Source of the DNA: Nautilus pompilius
Lineage: Eukaryota > Mollusca > Cephalopoda > Nautilida > Nautilidae
NCBI GenBank assembly: GCA_018389105.1
Contig: JACATO010000052.1
Location: 2,789,490 to 2,853,489 of the forward strand
Length of the DNA stretch: 64,000 nucleotides
Direction of reading: 5' to 3'
Shown: positions 1-12,820 of the stretch, piece after piece
Layout: the number at the start of each line of letters is the position of its first letter
Numbering within the stretch: the stretch's first letter is position 1
The notes under the pieces: model-generated
What the model was told of the DNA's origin: nothing
The model's database searches: none
What the model saw: only the letters and a program-made list of their open reading frames with translations
Program-made: the position numbers and the translations under genes

Positions 1-1337
1 AGCAGTTTTACGGAGCCATTTAATATTTTTCTAATAATCGCCATAATAAATTAAATTTGCTAAAGAAGAAACAACAGCAACATTTTCTTGCCATATTTTT
101 CAATGTTTGAAGCATATCACGCGCCCATTAATAATTAACTTTAAACTAAACTAATAACACTTAGCTAATATGTCTTGTAACTAATAACAATAGGCTGTTT
201 GTTTTAGAGATTTTTACATCCATTTCTGTCACGTGTCACACTACACACACATATTACTAGCATGATTTAAATACCTCTATCTTAACTCATAAAGTTGACT
301 TTTTCCGTAGAAACAAATATTCCGAGTCTTGAGATGAAATAAGAATATTTATAGAGGAAAACACTTAAGACCTAAGCGGTAGATTCAAATATGTCTATAT
401 TAGTGAGTACCCAGATAAATATTTTGGTTTTGGCACGGTGTCCCAAATAAATACGATTGATCTCTTCGTAGACTTTATCGACTGAAGAATTCCATGAATT
501 TAAACTCGTTCTGCTATAAAAACCTTGTGTCATGATCTAAATAAACTCTGCTGTGGCCAATTTTCTGTGGTTGTTTTACGCTCCTGTTGGTGTTATTTCG
601 GAAATAAGTTCCTGAAATCGACAGAAAGGAAAGCAATTCAGAGTAAAGCTGGCAGTAAATAGACCAATATTTGTCAGTCGTGGGTCAGAATTAAAGCAAC
701 ACCTTCACCACCAGAAAGAAAACGGGAAAGGATAGGTTGTGCGAAGTAGTAGCTTTAGGATTTTCGTGGGTACGTTTAAAATAATTAGTTTTAATGAGAG
801 TATCTACAGTTGTTTAGCAGGGGAAATCACTTCACTTTCGAATTTTGTATATTCGTCTCTTTAAAACCGACACGATAAGGCAAGAAACCACAGTTTCATA
901 CTACAATTTTGTATCAATAAGCATTTTGTGTATAACAGTGAAAAAATAATTTCATACGTACACTGACGGCCATAACTGTAGCTTCCCCAGTAAAATAATT
1001 CATCAGATGTGAAGGAGGAGGATACTTTGATGTAAATGCTCTTCTGCGACATAAGTTTGAGAATAAACTCTTTTCTTAGCTGATATGCACCTCCTTACAG
1101 CCATATACTTATATAGAATACATCACCAACAGATGGATTTATTTATATATAAAATATGAGTTATTTTGTTGATGTTTTTTTTTGTAATTAAGCAAAATAA
1201 TAGTTTTTTTTTTCTGTTGGTTTGTCTTAAAGACCAGCTCCCAGATACAGAGAACGTGACGAGTTTAATAACAGAACAATCGCTCTATTCAATGTTTGCT
1301 GATCTGCCATATAAAACGTTCATTCTGAAATGAAATT
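1..1337. other. AT-rich non-coding DNA
   Basis: I see no splice-bounded exon, RNA gene or recognisable transposon here. Open frames are short and unsupported. The block is AT-rich with scattered homopolymer T runs near 1170-1215. Confidence 0.5.
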
Positions 1338-1346
1338 CTTTTTCTT

Positions 1347-1377
<31 letters not shown>

Positions 1378-1380
1378 TTA

Positions 1381-1437
<57 letters not shown>
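1338..1437. repeat. Compound microsatellite (TTC)n then (ATT)n
   Basis: About 36 bp of TTC repeats passes directly into about 60 bp of ATT repeats. At the junction the ATT phase is broken once (TTATTATATTATT). The same kind of phase slip is seen in the three other AAT/ATT arrays of this window. Confidence 0.97.
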
Positions 1438-2442
1438 TCGTTACTACGTGCACAAAAACCATCTCTTGAATTTAAGAATTAACGAAAGTAAGGCAGCAAT
1501 ACCTTGGGTTGTTATGGAGACAATCTTACAAGGTTTCTTCTGTAAAGGCTGACAGCTCTGACGGACTTCGTTCTCGCGCTAGCTCTACCTTTGTGGGGCT
1601 TCTCGCTCTCGTAGTTTGAAGCGCTTCAGCGCCACAAAGTCTAACTGTGGCGTGTGACTTCTCTTAAACCGGCCAGAGTTCTCGTCTCGCGGGCTGCTGC
1701 CCCCCTTTTCTGAAAACGGATATGAAAATTCGCGGCTTGTGACAAACCTAACGGAGCTTGTTAAATCGTTTTTGCCGTTTAAGGGTTTAAAGCTATTGCA
1801 CTTTCAACTGTTTGGAAAAAAAAAAACACAAAAAGCGTAAACTTGAGTCAGAATAAAAAAGAAACGGACAGAAGCGATTCACGCGAGGAAGACGCCTCCT
1901 GGCTTTAAAAAAAGGGGGGGTCTTCGATTGAAAAGGAGAAACATTCATATCTGGACCTTTGAGGAAACGTTAAAATGCTAATCATTCTGACAGATTTCCA
2001 GTAATGGAGCGCTTTGTTCATGGGTCTGCAAGGATCATTAAAGCTGAGAAATACTGACGAACAAAATGAAATTAACTTCGGGATGAGAATTCTCAGCATA
2101 GAGATCCCTCCTCTGTTAGGTGCCATCATATCATCAGGCGGAATACAGCGCCGGCACAAACTCTTTGATAGAAATAGTTTTTCAAATGTAGTGCCTGTTC
2201 CTTAAGTTTATAACACTAGGTAACAAAATCTAGTTAACTTGATCTTTTTTTTACATTTTCCATGGCATCTTTGCATGTTAAACACAGTTATAGCATTGGC
2301 TTTTGGTAAATGTCAAGTGAATTAAAAACAGTTATACAATTCTAGTTGATAGAATGGGTGCATCATATGGAGCAGCCTAAAAATTACAAGATTTTTTTAG
2401 AACTTTCTAGGATTATTTAGAACTTTTATCCATAAACCAAGG
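1438..2442. other. Non-coding DNA, moderately CpG-containing near 1550-1700
   Basis: No gene is recognised. An 8-bp inverted repeat, CTTTGTGG at 1589-1596 and CCACAAAG at 1632-1639, could form a stem with a 35-nt loop. The overlapping open frames at 1905-2205 on both strands show no family resemblance. Confidence 0.4.
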
Positions 2443-2450
2443 TATATAAA
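2443..2450 (+). promoter_or_regulatory. TATA box upstream of the decayed CxxC-protein gene
   Basis: TATATAAA lies about 77 bp before the ATG at 2527, followed by a short leader. The position and spacing suit a core promoter that came with the downstream element-like gene. Function in this decayed copy is doubtful. Confidence 0.45.
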
Positions 2451-2526
2451 CCCTTGTGCACACTCAGCTATTATGAAATAAAAGCATTTAACAGGTGATT
2501 TTTTAAAATTCTGTTATTAGATAAGA

Positions 2527-3738
2527 ATGGCTGAAAATCTAAAATGCAAGCTCTCTGCAGAATGATTTTGTTATGTTTGTGGATTCTATATTGCCAAAGC
2601 AAGTAAGACATATGATCACACCGAACAATACATTTTCACTGGCCTACGAATCATACCTTTGAATGAAGATTGATGATGAAGATAGAGCATGAGCACCTCA
2701 TGTGGCTTGTGGAACATGCAGATCAGCACTAGAAGGATGGCTAAGAGGAGATCGTAAAGCAATGCCATAGGCGAGAGCCTAAGAATCACATAGATGACTG
2801 TTACTTTTGTCTAGTTGGTGTGTCAAGATTCAGGAACACCAAATACCGACCTGATATTGTGTATCCAAATATTCCATCATCCATTGCCCCAGCTCCACAC
2901 AGTGATGACCTTCTAGTGCCACAGGCACAATCCAAATCCAAATCCAAAGAAACAGATTAATCATCAGAAAGTGAAAATTCACCTTTAGATGGAAACTTTG
3001 ATTCTGACTTAAATTCAAAGAAGCCTCATTTTCCAAATCAGCAAGAACTTGATGACTTAGTACGAGGTTTAGGTTTAACAAAATCTAATGCTGAACTTCT
3101 TATATCAAGGCTGAAAGAATGAAATCTCTTGGATAGCAAAATGTTAAATACGAGCCCTCGTGAGATCAGAAAAAATTCTCGTGCCTCCAATGCACATAAA
3201 ACTGGAGCTCGTGAAGCAGTTCATTAAAGCTCTTAACAGAGAAAGTGAAGCATTCCAACACATTCGGGAATTGTTTCCAAATCTTTCAGAAGCAAAAGTA
3301 AAAGGTGGGATTTTGTTGGGCCGCAAGTTCGTCAAATGGTAAAATCAGAACGATAAGAAGAAAAGATGTCAGAACAAGAAAAAGGGGCATGGAAGGCATT
3401 TCGTTTAGTTGTCGAAAATTTTCTGGGAAACAGAAGAAGTGAAAATTATATACAATTGATTGAGGATCTAATCAATGAGTATGAAAAGTTTGGATGCATA
3501 ATGTCTCTCAAGCTTCACGTCATTCATTCTCATCTAGAATTATTCAAAGACAACATAGGAGATTTCACTGAAGAGCATGGTGAGAATTTCCTCAAGCTAT
3601 CCTAACAATTGAAAAGCGATATCAGGGAAGATGGGATGTCTGATAGATCGGTGACTATATTTGGGGTCTAACTCATGTTGATACTTCAATGCATAGAAGG
3701 AAAGCTTTAAAAGTTGTGCATCTTTGATTTCTGAAACT
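2527..3738 (+). pseudogene. Decayed copy of a multicopy animal protein family with N-terminal CxxC pairs; central part deleted
   Basis: Reading from the ATG at 2527 through stops and frameshifts gives an N-terminal region with CxxC pairs (CYVC, CGTC, then DDCYFC near 2793). A YPNIPSSIAP segment near 2860 and a leucine/serine-rich segment follow (LTKSNAELLISRL, near 3079-3115). After about 3150 the reading jumps to a C-terminal part with PPMHIKLELVKQFIKAL (about 3183-3233), VVENFLGNRRSENY and FGCIMSLKLHVIHSHLE (about 3490-3540). I recognise these blocks, from memory of the family, as parts of an uncharacterised protein found in many copies in arthropod, cnidarian and other animal genomes. In intact members the two halves are separated by roughly 150-200 further residues, so this copy has an internal deletion near 3140-3160 plus stops at the 13th codon and later. 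The function is not known to me. It behaves like a transposon-borne or retrocopied gene. AATAAA signals follow near 3770-3790. Confidence 0.7.
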
Positions 3739-4065
3739 GCAATCTAAATTTTTACTGTACTTAAGAATTAAATAAATATAATGAATAAATTTTATTCATG
3801 AGTTAAAATGATTGTTTCTTTTTGGTTTGAGAAAAGTTAGTTAGTTGTACCCATATTATCAATAATGATGTGTTAAAATGTTTAAAATAACATTCTGAGT
3901 GAAAAACTAACACTTTAGAAAAACCAGTGCTATGTTAGTAATCAGCTGACCAAAACTGGCCGTAACCAATTAAAAAATCAGGATAACTGAAAACTTTTTG
4001 AAAATTTATTACACTGTGTAATTCTCAAATAAAAGGAAAACGTTTTTATAAAAGTGACCATATAG

Positions 4066-4107
<42 letters not shown>

Positions 4108-6843
4108 TCATCATCATCATCTCATCATCATTAATTCATCTTTAATCCCCGTGGAACTTAACATTTATGTCTTTTGAATTCTTTATGTCAATCACAAAAG
4201 ATGCTGCAACGATAACCTCTGCCCAGTGTTAATTTTTTAAAATCTTAAGCACTTACCTGTCTTTACAGTTTTGTGAATGGAAGGGTGGGTGAGCTAAGTG
4301 CTCTGTTAGGCCGCAGTAGGAGTTTGGAACAAAGTATATGTTCAATGTAGCTAAATCGGCTTGACGGCCGGTTGTCGTGAACTGCATGTATACAATGAAC
4401 GATTTTAAAACCTGAGAATACCGGTGTCAATATGAGATAACCGACTCCCCTGCTCTTTCTCGAAAATAGGAGAAAAGGTTTACTCGAGCGCTTGCCTCAG
4501 AAACAGTGCCTAGCTTCTGCGTGGTCTCTTCTGTTCACAAAATCGGTGATAATATGTAGGTGAACTGTTACGCCAGAATTTCCGCAACCTCTTCAGTTAA
4601 ACAAACCAACAGTTAGCACTTACATTATCTACACACAAAAAGAGTTTGCCAGATTATTGCTATCGCGAGTCCGAGATTAAAGGTTCGGAAACCATCTACT
4701 CTAAATTAGATATTTAAGAAATGCAAATCTGCTTTTAAAAGAGCTTAGCTCGAACCTGCGTGTGGAGGCGAAATTAATGTGGCAACTGGCTTCATCGAGT
4801 TGGTCCGGTGTTCGGTACAGAAGAGTTCGCTTTCTGTAAGACGACCGATAGGGGGAGTTGCGTACACATAAACTGGTTTAAGGTTAACAGGGCGGAATCT
4901 TTTGCTTTTCCAGTTTTCATTTCCTAGTGGGAAGGTGACAGAAGAAAAACTGATATATTTGCTGTTGTAAAATTTTAAAGGGGAAAGTATAAATAATTGT
5001 TGTTCTTTCTCACCGTTTTGGGATGCTTTCTCTTCTTCTTCTTCTTCTTGCAATTTTATCCCGTATTTGATCTTAACCTTTTGTATATCATCGCCCGGGG
5101 TGAGCCCTACCATCCTTCAAATCTGTATTACTCAGCACAGGTCGGGCCACAGGGGCTATGACATAGCATCTCTCTTGTTAACACAGTTACTCTTATGATT
5201 AAAGATCTGTATCGTTCTAACCCCAAGTGTTTTGCATAGCGAGTGAACTAGTGTTTCTTGGTTGCGGTGCAAATGCACCCCCAGATCATCTAAATAAAAT
5301 ATGTGACACGGTATGCGGAGGGTTAATCCGGATGTAAAACTCGATAATAAAGAAAGAAGAAAACATTCAGAGTTCTGTTGAGACGGCTACGCAGAATTAT
5401 CATCATCGACAACAACAATAATAATAATACATGTTTATTCATCCACAAATAATAACTGTATTTATTTTATAATCGCATTGATCATATTTGTATTAGCGCT
5501 CGGAAGTAAAACGTTAGTAAAAGCTGTTATAAATCTGTTAACCTTATCCGTTTACTGTCTTTGCGAATCCCTGTCTCGACTTCGGGGTATCAGCTTCGGT
5601 GGCCGAATAGTTACGTAGGTATGGTTGGGGGCTCGTAAACGGTGGTCGACGTGCGATTCAGCTACCCGCGAGATCTCCACCACCAAGAAAATACTTAATA
5701 CAACTTTTTATTTGCCAGATGTGTTGGGGGTGGGGAGTTAGAAGAGCTACGCGGTCAGCAGCTGTGGAAGGGTGAGGAGAAACCATGCCAGAAAGACATT
5801 ACCCGGATGAGGTCGGCCGTGGAGTGAACGGGTTAACTGCTCGTTTCTCTCTTGCAAATCGTTTTTTCTCTAGTTTGTTAATACAGAAAACGAAAAGTGC
5901 GATCAGATAGCACGAGGTTCGTGTCAGACTGTCTTTATCCATACAGCGGTCTATTTGTCTGTCTATACACCGATCACTTCAACATACAAATACGTGCCTA
6001 TAAGTCGTATGAAACCATTAAATGATCTGCAGTTTACTGAATATAATCGACGACATACATACCTATAGGGTTTGTTATAAGTGTTTTTCAATAGTCAAAA
6101 GACCTAATCCGTCAAGTGGTTGAATAATCCACAATTATCGGCGGTGTGTGGGTTTTTCGGTAAACCGGACAACTTTTGTACAAATTACATCGCGTTTGAT
6201 TTACGCTCGGTCTGCAATGGCGGAAACTTGCATAATCAACTTACTATAATTCGATACGACAAGTTTCTGCTCTCATGGCGTTTTGAAAATCGATACAAAA
6301 CGAAGGACCAAGCAAAATCGCTCAGTGAGAGCAGCTTGATAAATGAAACGTGAAACGTCAGAAGATTAAACTTGTCGCTTTGAAACGTTTGCATAGCCAG
6401 AAGTACCATCTCTGAAAACCCAACTTTTGGAGATACTATATATAGGCAGAGGGGGGGAGAGAGAGAGAGAGAGAAGTCAGCAGGAAGAATTGGTTTATTG
6501 GAAAAAAAAAAAAAACAGTTCAATAACAGAGAAAAAAGTTTCTTTTTTTTTTTAAGTTCGCAGATCTGGTAGGTCTTTAGTGAAACCCATAAGATGGAAA
6601 ATCGGTTCTTTTGGTTTTAAAAAAGAAAGAAAGAAGCGAAACGAAACGAAAAGAAGAAAAACCTGAAATTAAAAACTTCTTTGCTTGTTTGTTGCTAAGA
6701 ATTTCAAAAGCAGTCCTGTTCCATTTATTTGTTTACTCATTAGAAGTTATTGGAATTTTATGCCTCTGGGTTTAACAATAGTGGAAAGTGGAAAGCTAGA
6801 GAATATACTATGATTTATTTTGGTCCACTTTTGTCCATATATA
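3739..6843. other. Non-coding DNA with simple repeats
   Basis: Apart from the CAT array at 4066-4131 and a GA run near 6457-6475, I see no gene. The 122-codon minus-strand frame at 4745-5113 draws a run of glutamates from a CTT tract and has no family resemblance. T-rich and A-rich runs near 6500-6650 look like simple sequence. Confidence 0.45.
4066..4131. repeat. (CAT)n microsatellite with two phase slips
   Basis: ATC/CAT trinucleotide repeats are interrupted twice by a 2-base gain (CATCTCATC), then degenerate into the flanking sequence. Confidence 0.97.
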
Positions 6844-8350
6844 CAGGTGCATCTAAAAAAAATTAGAATATCGTGGAAGAGTTAAATATTTTTTATCAGT
6901 TATTCCAGAAAGTGAAGATTGTATATATTCTAGACCCATTACATGTAAACTAAAATTTTCAAGCATTTTTTAATTTAATTTTGATAATTACGGCCTACAG
7001 CTAAAAAATAGAAAAAAATGTATCTTAAAATATTAGAATATTTCATAAAATTAATCAAAAAAAGATTTATAATATAGAAATGTCGAACTTCTAAAAAGTA
7101 TGTTCAGTTATGCACTCAATACTTGGTCGGGGCTCCTTTTGCACGAATCACTGCATCAGTGTGGCGTGGCATGGAGGCGATCAGCCTGTGGCACTGCCAA
7201 GGTGTTATGGAAGCCCAGGTTGCTTTGATAGCAGCCTTAAGCTCATCTGTATTGTTGGATCTGGTGTCTCTCATCTTCCTCTTGACAATACCTCATAGAT
7301 TCTCTGTAGGGTTCAGGTCAGGCGAGTTGGCTGGCCAATGAAGCACAGTAATACCATGGTCAGCAAACCAGTTACTAGTAGTTTTAGCACTGTAGGCAGG
7401 TGCCAAGTCCTGCTGGAAAAGGAAATCAGCATCTCCATAAAGCTTGCCAGCAGACGGAAGCATGAAGTGCTCTAAAATCTCCTGGTAGACGGCTGCGTTG
7501 ACTTTGGACTTGATAAAACACAGTGGACCAACACCAGCAAATGACACGGCACCCCAAATCATCACTGACTGTGGAAACTTCACACTGGACTTCAAGCAAC
7601 TTTGATTCTGTGCCTCTCCACTCTTCCTCCAGACTGTGGGACCTTGATTTCCAAATGAAATGCAAAATTTACTTTCATCTGAAAAGAGGACTTCGGACCA
7701 CTGAGGCAACGGTCCAGTTCTTTTTCTCTTTGCCCAGGTAAGACGCTTCTGAAGGTGTCTCTGATTCAGGAGTGGCTTGACACTAGAATGTGACACTTGT
7801 AGCCCATTTCCTGGACACGTCTGTGGGTGGTGACTCTTGATGCACTGACTCCAGCCTCAGTCCACTCCTGTGAAGCTCCCCCAAGTTCTTGAATTGGCTT
7901 TGCTTGACAATCCTCTCAAGGCTGCGGTCACCCCTCTTGCTTGTGCACCTTTTCCTACCTTTCAACTTTCCATGAATATGCTTTGATACAGCACTCTGCA
8001 AACAGCCAGCCCTTTCAGTAATGACCTTCTGTGGCTTACCCTCCTTGTGGAGGGTGTCAATGAGTGTCTTCTGGACAACTGTCAAGTCAGCAGTCTTCCC
8101 CATGATTGTGATTGTGCGTAGTGAACCAGACAGAGAGATTCATGGTATTTATACTGCACAAATAGTGATTTACTCAAACTCTAAATGGAATACTCTAATA
8201 TTTTGAGATACGTTTTTTCTGTTTTTTGAGCTGTAGCCGTAATTATCAAAATTAAAATTAAAAAATGTTTGAAACATTTCAGTTTACATGTAATGAGTCT
8301 AGAATATATTGAACTCTTCCATGGTATTCTAATATTTTGAGATGCACCTC
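6844..8350 (-). mobile_element. Tc1-like DNA transposon with long IR/DR-type inverted repeats
   Basis: The left end begins CAGGTGCATCT right after a TA dinucleotide (6842-6843). The right end finishes GATGCACCT at 8341-8349, its inverted complement, but the TA expected after it is not present. The inverted repeats are long, about 200 bp. Each end holds two copies of a TTAGAATAT-like motif: left outer about 6864, left inner about 7033; right inner about 8190, right outer about 8330. This is the IR/DR arrangement known for Tc1 elements of the Sleeping Beauty type. Length is 1.5 kb, usual for the family. The transposase gene lies on the minus strand inside and is frameshifted, so the copy is not autonomous. 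Confidence 0.93.
7116..8103 (-). pseudogene. Tc1 transposase (DD34E), frameshifted
   Basis: The start MGKTADLTVVQKTL at 8103 begins a paired-like helix-turn-helix DNA-binding region (SAVSKHIHGKLKGRKR). The frame shifts near 7880; in the next frame the reading continues as EWTEAGVSAS and VQEMGYKCH. The DDE catalytic domain follows with FSDESKF (first Asp), a VMIWGA strand, FQQDLAPAYSAK (second Asp) and SPDLNPTEN (catalytic Glu, about 34 residues after the second Asp). A second frameshift near 7295 separates the C-terminal end, which reads to RAKGAPTKY and a stop at 7116-7118. The total corresponds to about 330 residues, close to the usual 340. All catalytic residues remain, so inactivation is by frameshift and seems fairly recent compared with the other transposon remains here. 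Confidence 0.93.
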
Positions 8351-8371
8351 CACTTAGAATTAAACTTACCA

Positions 8372-8791
8372 AATTATAAGTTTCAAGCATGGTGGATTTG
8401 GTATTGGCGGTGATAAAGCCGATCTTGAGTTTATTGATGGCTGTCTCCGCAGATTACATATCCATGATTTGGAATATCAGCCCGTCTCCCATGACTGAAT
8501 TCCAACAAGAGATCCTAGCTCTAATTAGCAGAGCAACACATCATTCTTTCATTCAAACATTTTTTTATAGTTTGGAAGACCTAGAATGAACTAATTGCAG
8601 CTAATTTAACGGGATTGGATAGGAACATCATTGAACACCCATGGAAGCATCTTGATAGACGTTTAAAGGTCAAATTACCAAGACTAATCTTACAGAAACA
8701 ATTGAATGAAAATGTGGGCAAAATGGCCATTTATAATTTGGTGGATTCCATGCATAGAAATCTACACGTTTCACAAATTACATTCAAATAA
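8372..8791 (+). pseudogene. Tc1-like transposase, C-terminal fragment of a second subfamily
   Basis: The plus strand reads SFKHGGFGIGG, then LEFIDG, the block around FQQEILALISRATHHS in another frame, and NIIEHPWKHLDRRL (8627-8668). It ends with NLVDSMHRNL and a stop at 8789-8791. These match, in order, the KHGG, LEFIDG, FQQD.DPKHTS, DLN.IEHLW and LVDSMPRR blocks of Tc1 transposases. The second catalytic Asp is replaced by Glu and there are frameshifts. It starts about 20 bp after the end of the neighbouring Tc1 element, on the opposite strand. Sequence differences show that it is a different, older subfamily. The N-terminal half was not found. Confidence 0.72.
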
Positions 8792-11700
8792 TTAAAAAAG
8801 GAGTTTCTTAAACACAGCTTAGAAACAGATTAAATGTACATCTGCGTAACATATGGTGCTCACCTTATTATGGCAGGGATCTATAATTCTTGCATTTTCC
8901 GAACTAGCAATTTCTAAACTAGAGAAATAAACATTAGAAGAGTAAAACCATAATTTGGCTTTTAAGTTTATGTAAGTTAGTAATCTAATCCATTAAAGCA
9001 TAGAGTACGCTGCTGTTAACCACAGTGATTTGCTTCCTGCAAACGATAAGTACTAACGTAGAAAATGGGTTAAAATATCGAAAAGAACAGAGTTTAATTA
9101 ATAGTTCTGATAAAACAAGTGACATTCTTCTAGGGCATACACGGTAACTTACCATATTATTAGCTGAAAATTTACGTCTACGTTTTATGAATATCAGTAT
9201 TTAAACCCTTCAGTCAGTGACATTTCTAATGTGATCAGGTTAAACTAAACGCTTTTAACTGAATACACATCCTAGATACTAGGCAGTCTTTTAAAAATAA
9301 ATATGGCATCCTTAACAGCGACTACGGCATATTCTAAAGAAGTTTCCAAATCATGTGTTAAAAGAAGATTCTTAGTCATCTCCTAAAGGGCTTAAAACTA
9401 TTCTTCATACACCTGTTCAAAAAAAAAGAGATACTTTTGAATTTTTAAAAAGGAATTATTGATTTTAAACTTCTTAATTATTTGTTAATAGACAGTAAAG
9501 TCACAAACAAAACCTCGTTTAATATAAGTGACGCAAACTGTGGAATATGAAAATAAATGCTAAACTATTTTTTGTTTTCGTGCTTTTGGATTTCATTATA
9601 CAAAAATGACAAGAAACAAAACAGATCATCAAGTAAACCTTCCAAATGTATCTTTTAGCCCTGAATCCTTTCTTTGTTAACATCATTGTCGTATCTTTAT
9701 AAGATATATATTTTAAAATGTTACTGTTAAACAACATATAAAACTACATAAAAGTAAAACATAAGGTTTCAAGACAAAATTTTTCAATCTTATATAGTCA
9801 TTCATCTTTAGTAGAATGTCAGTATGAAATAAGCCAAATAAAACGTAAGATGTTCGTCGGCACAGTGAGATAAATAGACTGCAAAAGATACAAACCCGTC
9901 TTACTCTAGTGGCTTACCAGAAACAATAACACCGCATAGTCCGTCTCGTTGCAGTGGTTAACCCTAAACAATAATGCTTATAGGAAAAAGAGCAGTCGAC
10001 TTGCCTGGAAAATAAGGAAGGAAGTTTAGATGTCGTAAAAAAATTTCTATATATTAAGGAAAATAATTTCTTGTACCTAAACTAATAGCAAAAACAGCGG
10101 ATTGTAATTTTTGTGTTGGAGATTTCTGATGTAGATGGAGATGAGTCGAACGGTGGCTCTTTCCATACAGAGAAGGAACCGTAAGAAATTTTACTTTCAC
10201 TCACAGAGCCAACGACTTCCCGAATTAGGTCGGTTTGTAGTATAAAAACCGGTGAGGAAGGGTTTTGTTGATCTAAAACCAGGTGAATGATTCTTATATA
10301 CGTGTACGGGCCGGACAGAAAATTGATCGAGACAGTTGCTAGCCTTTTCCACTTTCCTACGTCAAAGATAATAAAATTAGGACTGATTTGGGGACGAATC
10401 ATTGGATTTCCATCTTAGACTTCTGGAGACATCATCCTACTGTAGAAACCAGACGGCAAAAGCCCATACGGAAAATTCATCGTTTCGTGGCGAAAGAATA
10501 AATGAAGAGCTCCTTTATTTAGAGATGAATTATTTCCACAAAAGTAAGCAATCTCGGAATGTCTTCAAATCCATTCTGTCGGTGAAAGTTACCTCTAGAA
10601 AATTTACATGCACTATTTACTAAATTTCTGACTTCTTGGTGAGCTTCAACTGACAGTTGTCTTGAAGTGCCGAGAGAGTTGTCAGCCAGTGGCGAAGCTG
10701 AAGAGTCGGTAACCTTTAAAATCCACGTCTTCACGCACTACGAATATTGAATTTCATTACCAAGGGAGATTTAATAATTACAACTAAAAAGAATAACAGC
10801 ACAGCGTACAATCTCCATAAACATTTCCCTCCAGTCATTCATTTCTTTAAACAAACGTCGCTGTTTATAAATGAATAATAATTACATTATTCCCAGATTA
10901 TGGGTTAATTTTTTTTAGAAAATCAATCAATAGATAAATACAAAGACTCTGGGGAATAAACGCAATGACGTCACCATGGCAACTTTCTTTAATTTTATAT
11001 GTAAAAAAAAAAAGCAACAACAACCAACTATAACTAGCTTTCATTTGATTGAGCAAAATTCCGGGAAATGTTATCAAAGACCCGGGGAAATTGTTTCATC
11101 AAAAGTAGACTCGTGTTTATTTAAGGTATTTGATTAGAAAGTAATATATTAATGTTTGTCAGAGATAAAGTCCAGAGCGAACAACGTCACGTCCGGTTTG
11201 GTTCTTCTTACTTCCGTTGTTTTCAGAGGGTAAAACAGAGAAAGAAGATGAAGGCTTGAGGGGAAAGTCTGAACAAAACCGTGGAGTTTTCAGATTTCGC
11301 AATCGTACCACAAAAAATAAAAAAACCGTATAATTGCATAACTACGGATATTAAAATGTTCCATTTTTACTAATAAATGAATAACAAAGGAGTTGTGAGG
11401 GTAGATTGGTAGAGAATTTGAGGACGGCACGAGCCTTTACCGTGACAACCCCATTTACGAATCTATGAAGGAATGGCAAAAGAAACATTGAAGGGGACCT
11501 GACAACACCAGGCGCTACCTTCCGCGTACTTTTTTTTTCCTTAAAAAAAAAAACAATGTATATAGTTTTCTTACCTTATTTGTGCAATTTCCAGGGGCTT
11601 ATTAGATCGACTTTCAGTCCTTTTCTCAAGCTGGATCTATTGAACGTTGAAATTAAGTCATTAGTGTTTTACTTAAAAGAATGGTTTTTGTTCTTCTTTC

Positions 11701-12820
11701 TGGAGAAATGCAATCAGTCTCGTGCGGCAACTTGGCTTAAAATATCGACATTAATTTTCTGACGAAAAAAAGAGAGAGAAAAGCGTCGTAAAAAGTCAGA
11801 TTTTCTTTCAATTTAACAGATCAATTGACTATTTAGATTTCCTAAAATGTTTACAACGTACAAGCTTTTTTTTTTTTTGGTTATATTACTCTATAATTCT
11901 GCTATTTTCTTTCTGTTTTTAAAGGATATTAATACGCAAAAATGAACAATAGAACTTAAATTTCGAAAAGAGAGTTTTATAGAAAGCTCCGATCCGTCCA
12001 AATCATAGAGAAGAGAAAGTTAAAAATTCTTCAAAGCACGTGCTTAATTAAATCTGAAAAGTCTTTACATTGTAACATCATGGAAGTGGTATAAACACGC
12101 AGTAATACTCGATAACACTGATTAAATTACAACAGTCTTCTGACTTCTTTTTCTGTTTGTTTAGGGATGTTCTAATTCCATTTCTACCGTGCGTCCGCTG
12201 CAGAATGGTGTTAGGTCAACGTTGTGGACTCTCGTCATCCACGAGACTTCTGCCCTTGTGACAAATACCAGCGGCTTTATAATTTTTTGTACGTTACATC
12301 AGATTTAGCGTGTTACCCCCCCACACACACACACCCCTCGCAGAAGTCCTTCGGCTGTGCCCTCGCGGTTCTTCTTAATCTGTTCTATTGGACTGAAAAG
12401 GAGGAGAAGATGGACTCGTGCTGAGCAAACTTCATAAAAACACCCTCTTTAAATAGCTTTTCGTCAGAAAGGGAGGGAATCTATTATTTCGAAACGTTCT
12501 GCGTTCATTGTAAGCTCGGATTCCCACCTCCCACCTCCCCTCGGGCGAATCAGAAAATTCAAAACTCATCTAGGCCAGGAAATAAGATCTTAATCTGAAA
12601 CCCGGTGATCGAAGAGTGGAAAGCAGATGACTTCGCTCGGCGGGAGACTCCACGTCCGCGAAGGATAGAATTCAGTGGAGGCTAATCAGATCCGATGACA
12701 GCGGAGAGAGAAAACGGCTCGTTCGAACGATCAGAGATTTAAAAAAATAAAACAGCGAAACATTAGACCGTCGTCTCAATGAAGCCGGCAAACCGCGAGC
12801 TTGCGTTGTGCTCTTCAACC
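8792..12820. other. AT-rich non-coding DNA
   Basis: No exon or transposon is recognised on either strand. Open frames up to 106 codons (10082-10402, minus) have no recognisable motif. There are A/T homopolymers near 9420, 11000, 11530 and 11865, and a short CACACA tract near 12322. Confidence 0.45.

Noticed and set aside
4745-5113. 122-codon minus-strand frame
   Set aside because: No domain or splice support; the acidic run comes from a CTT repeat.
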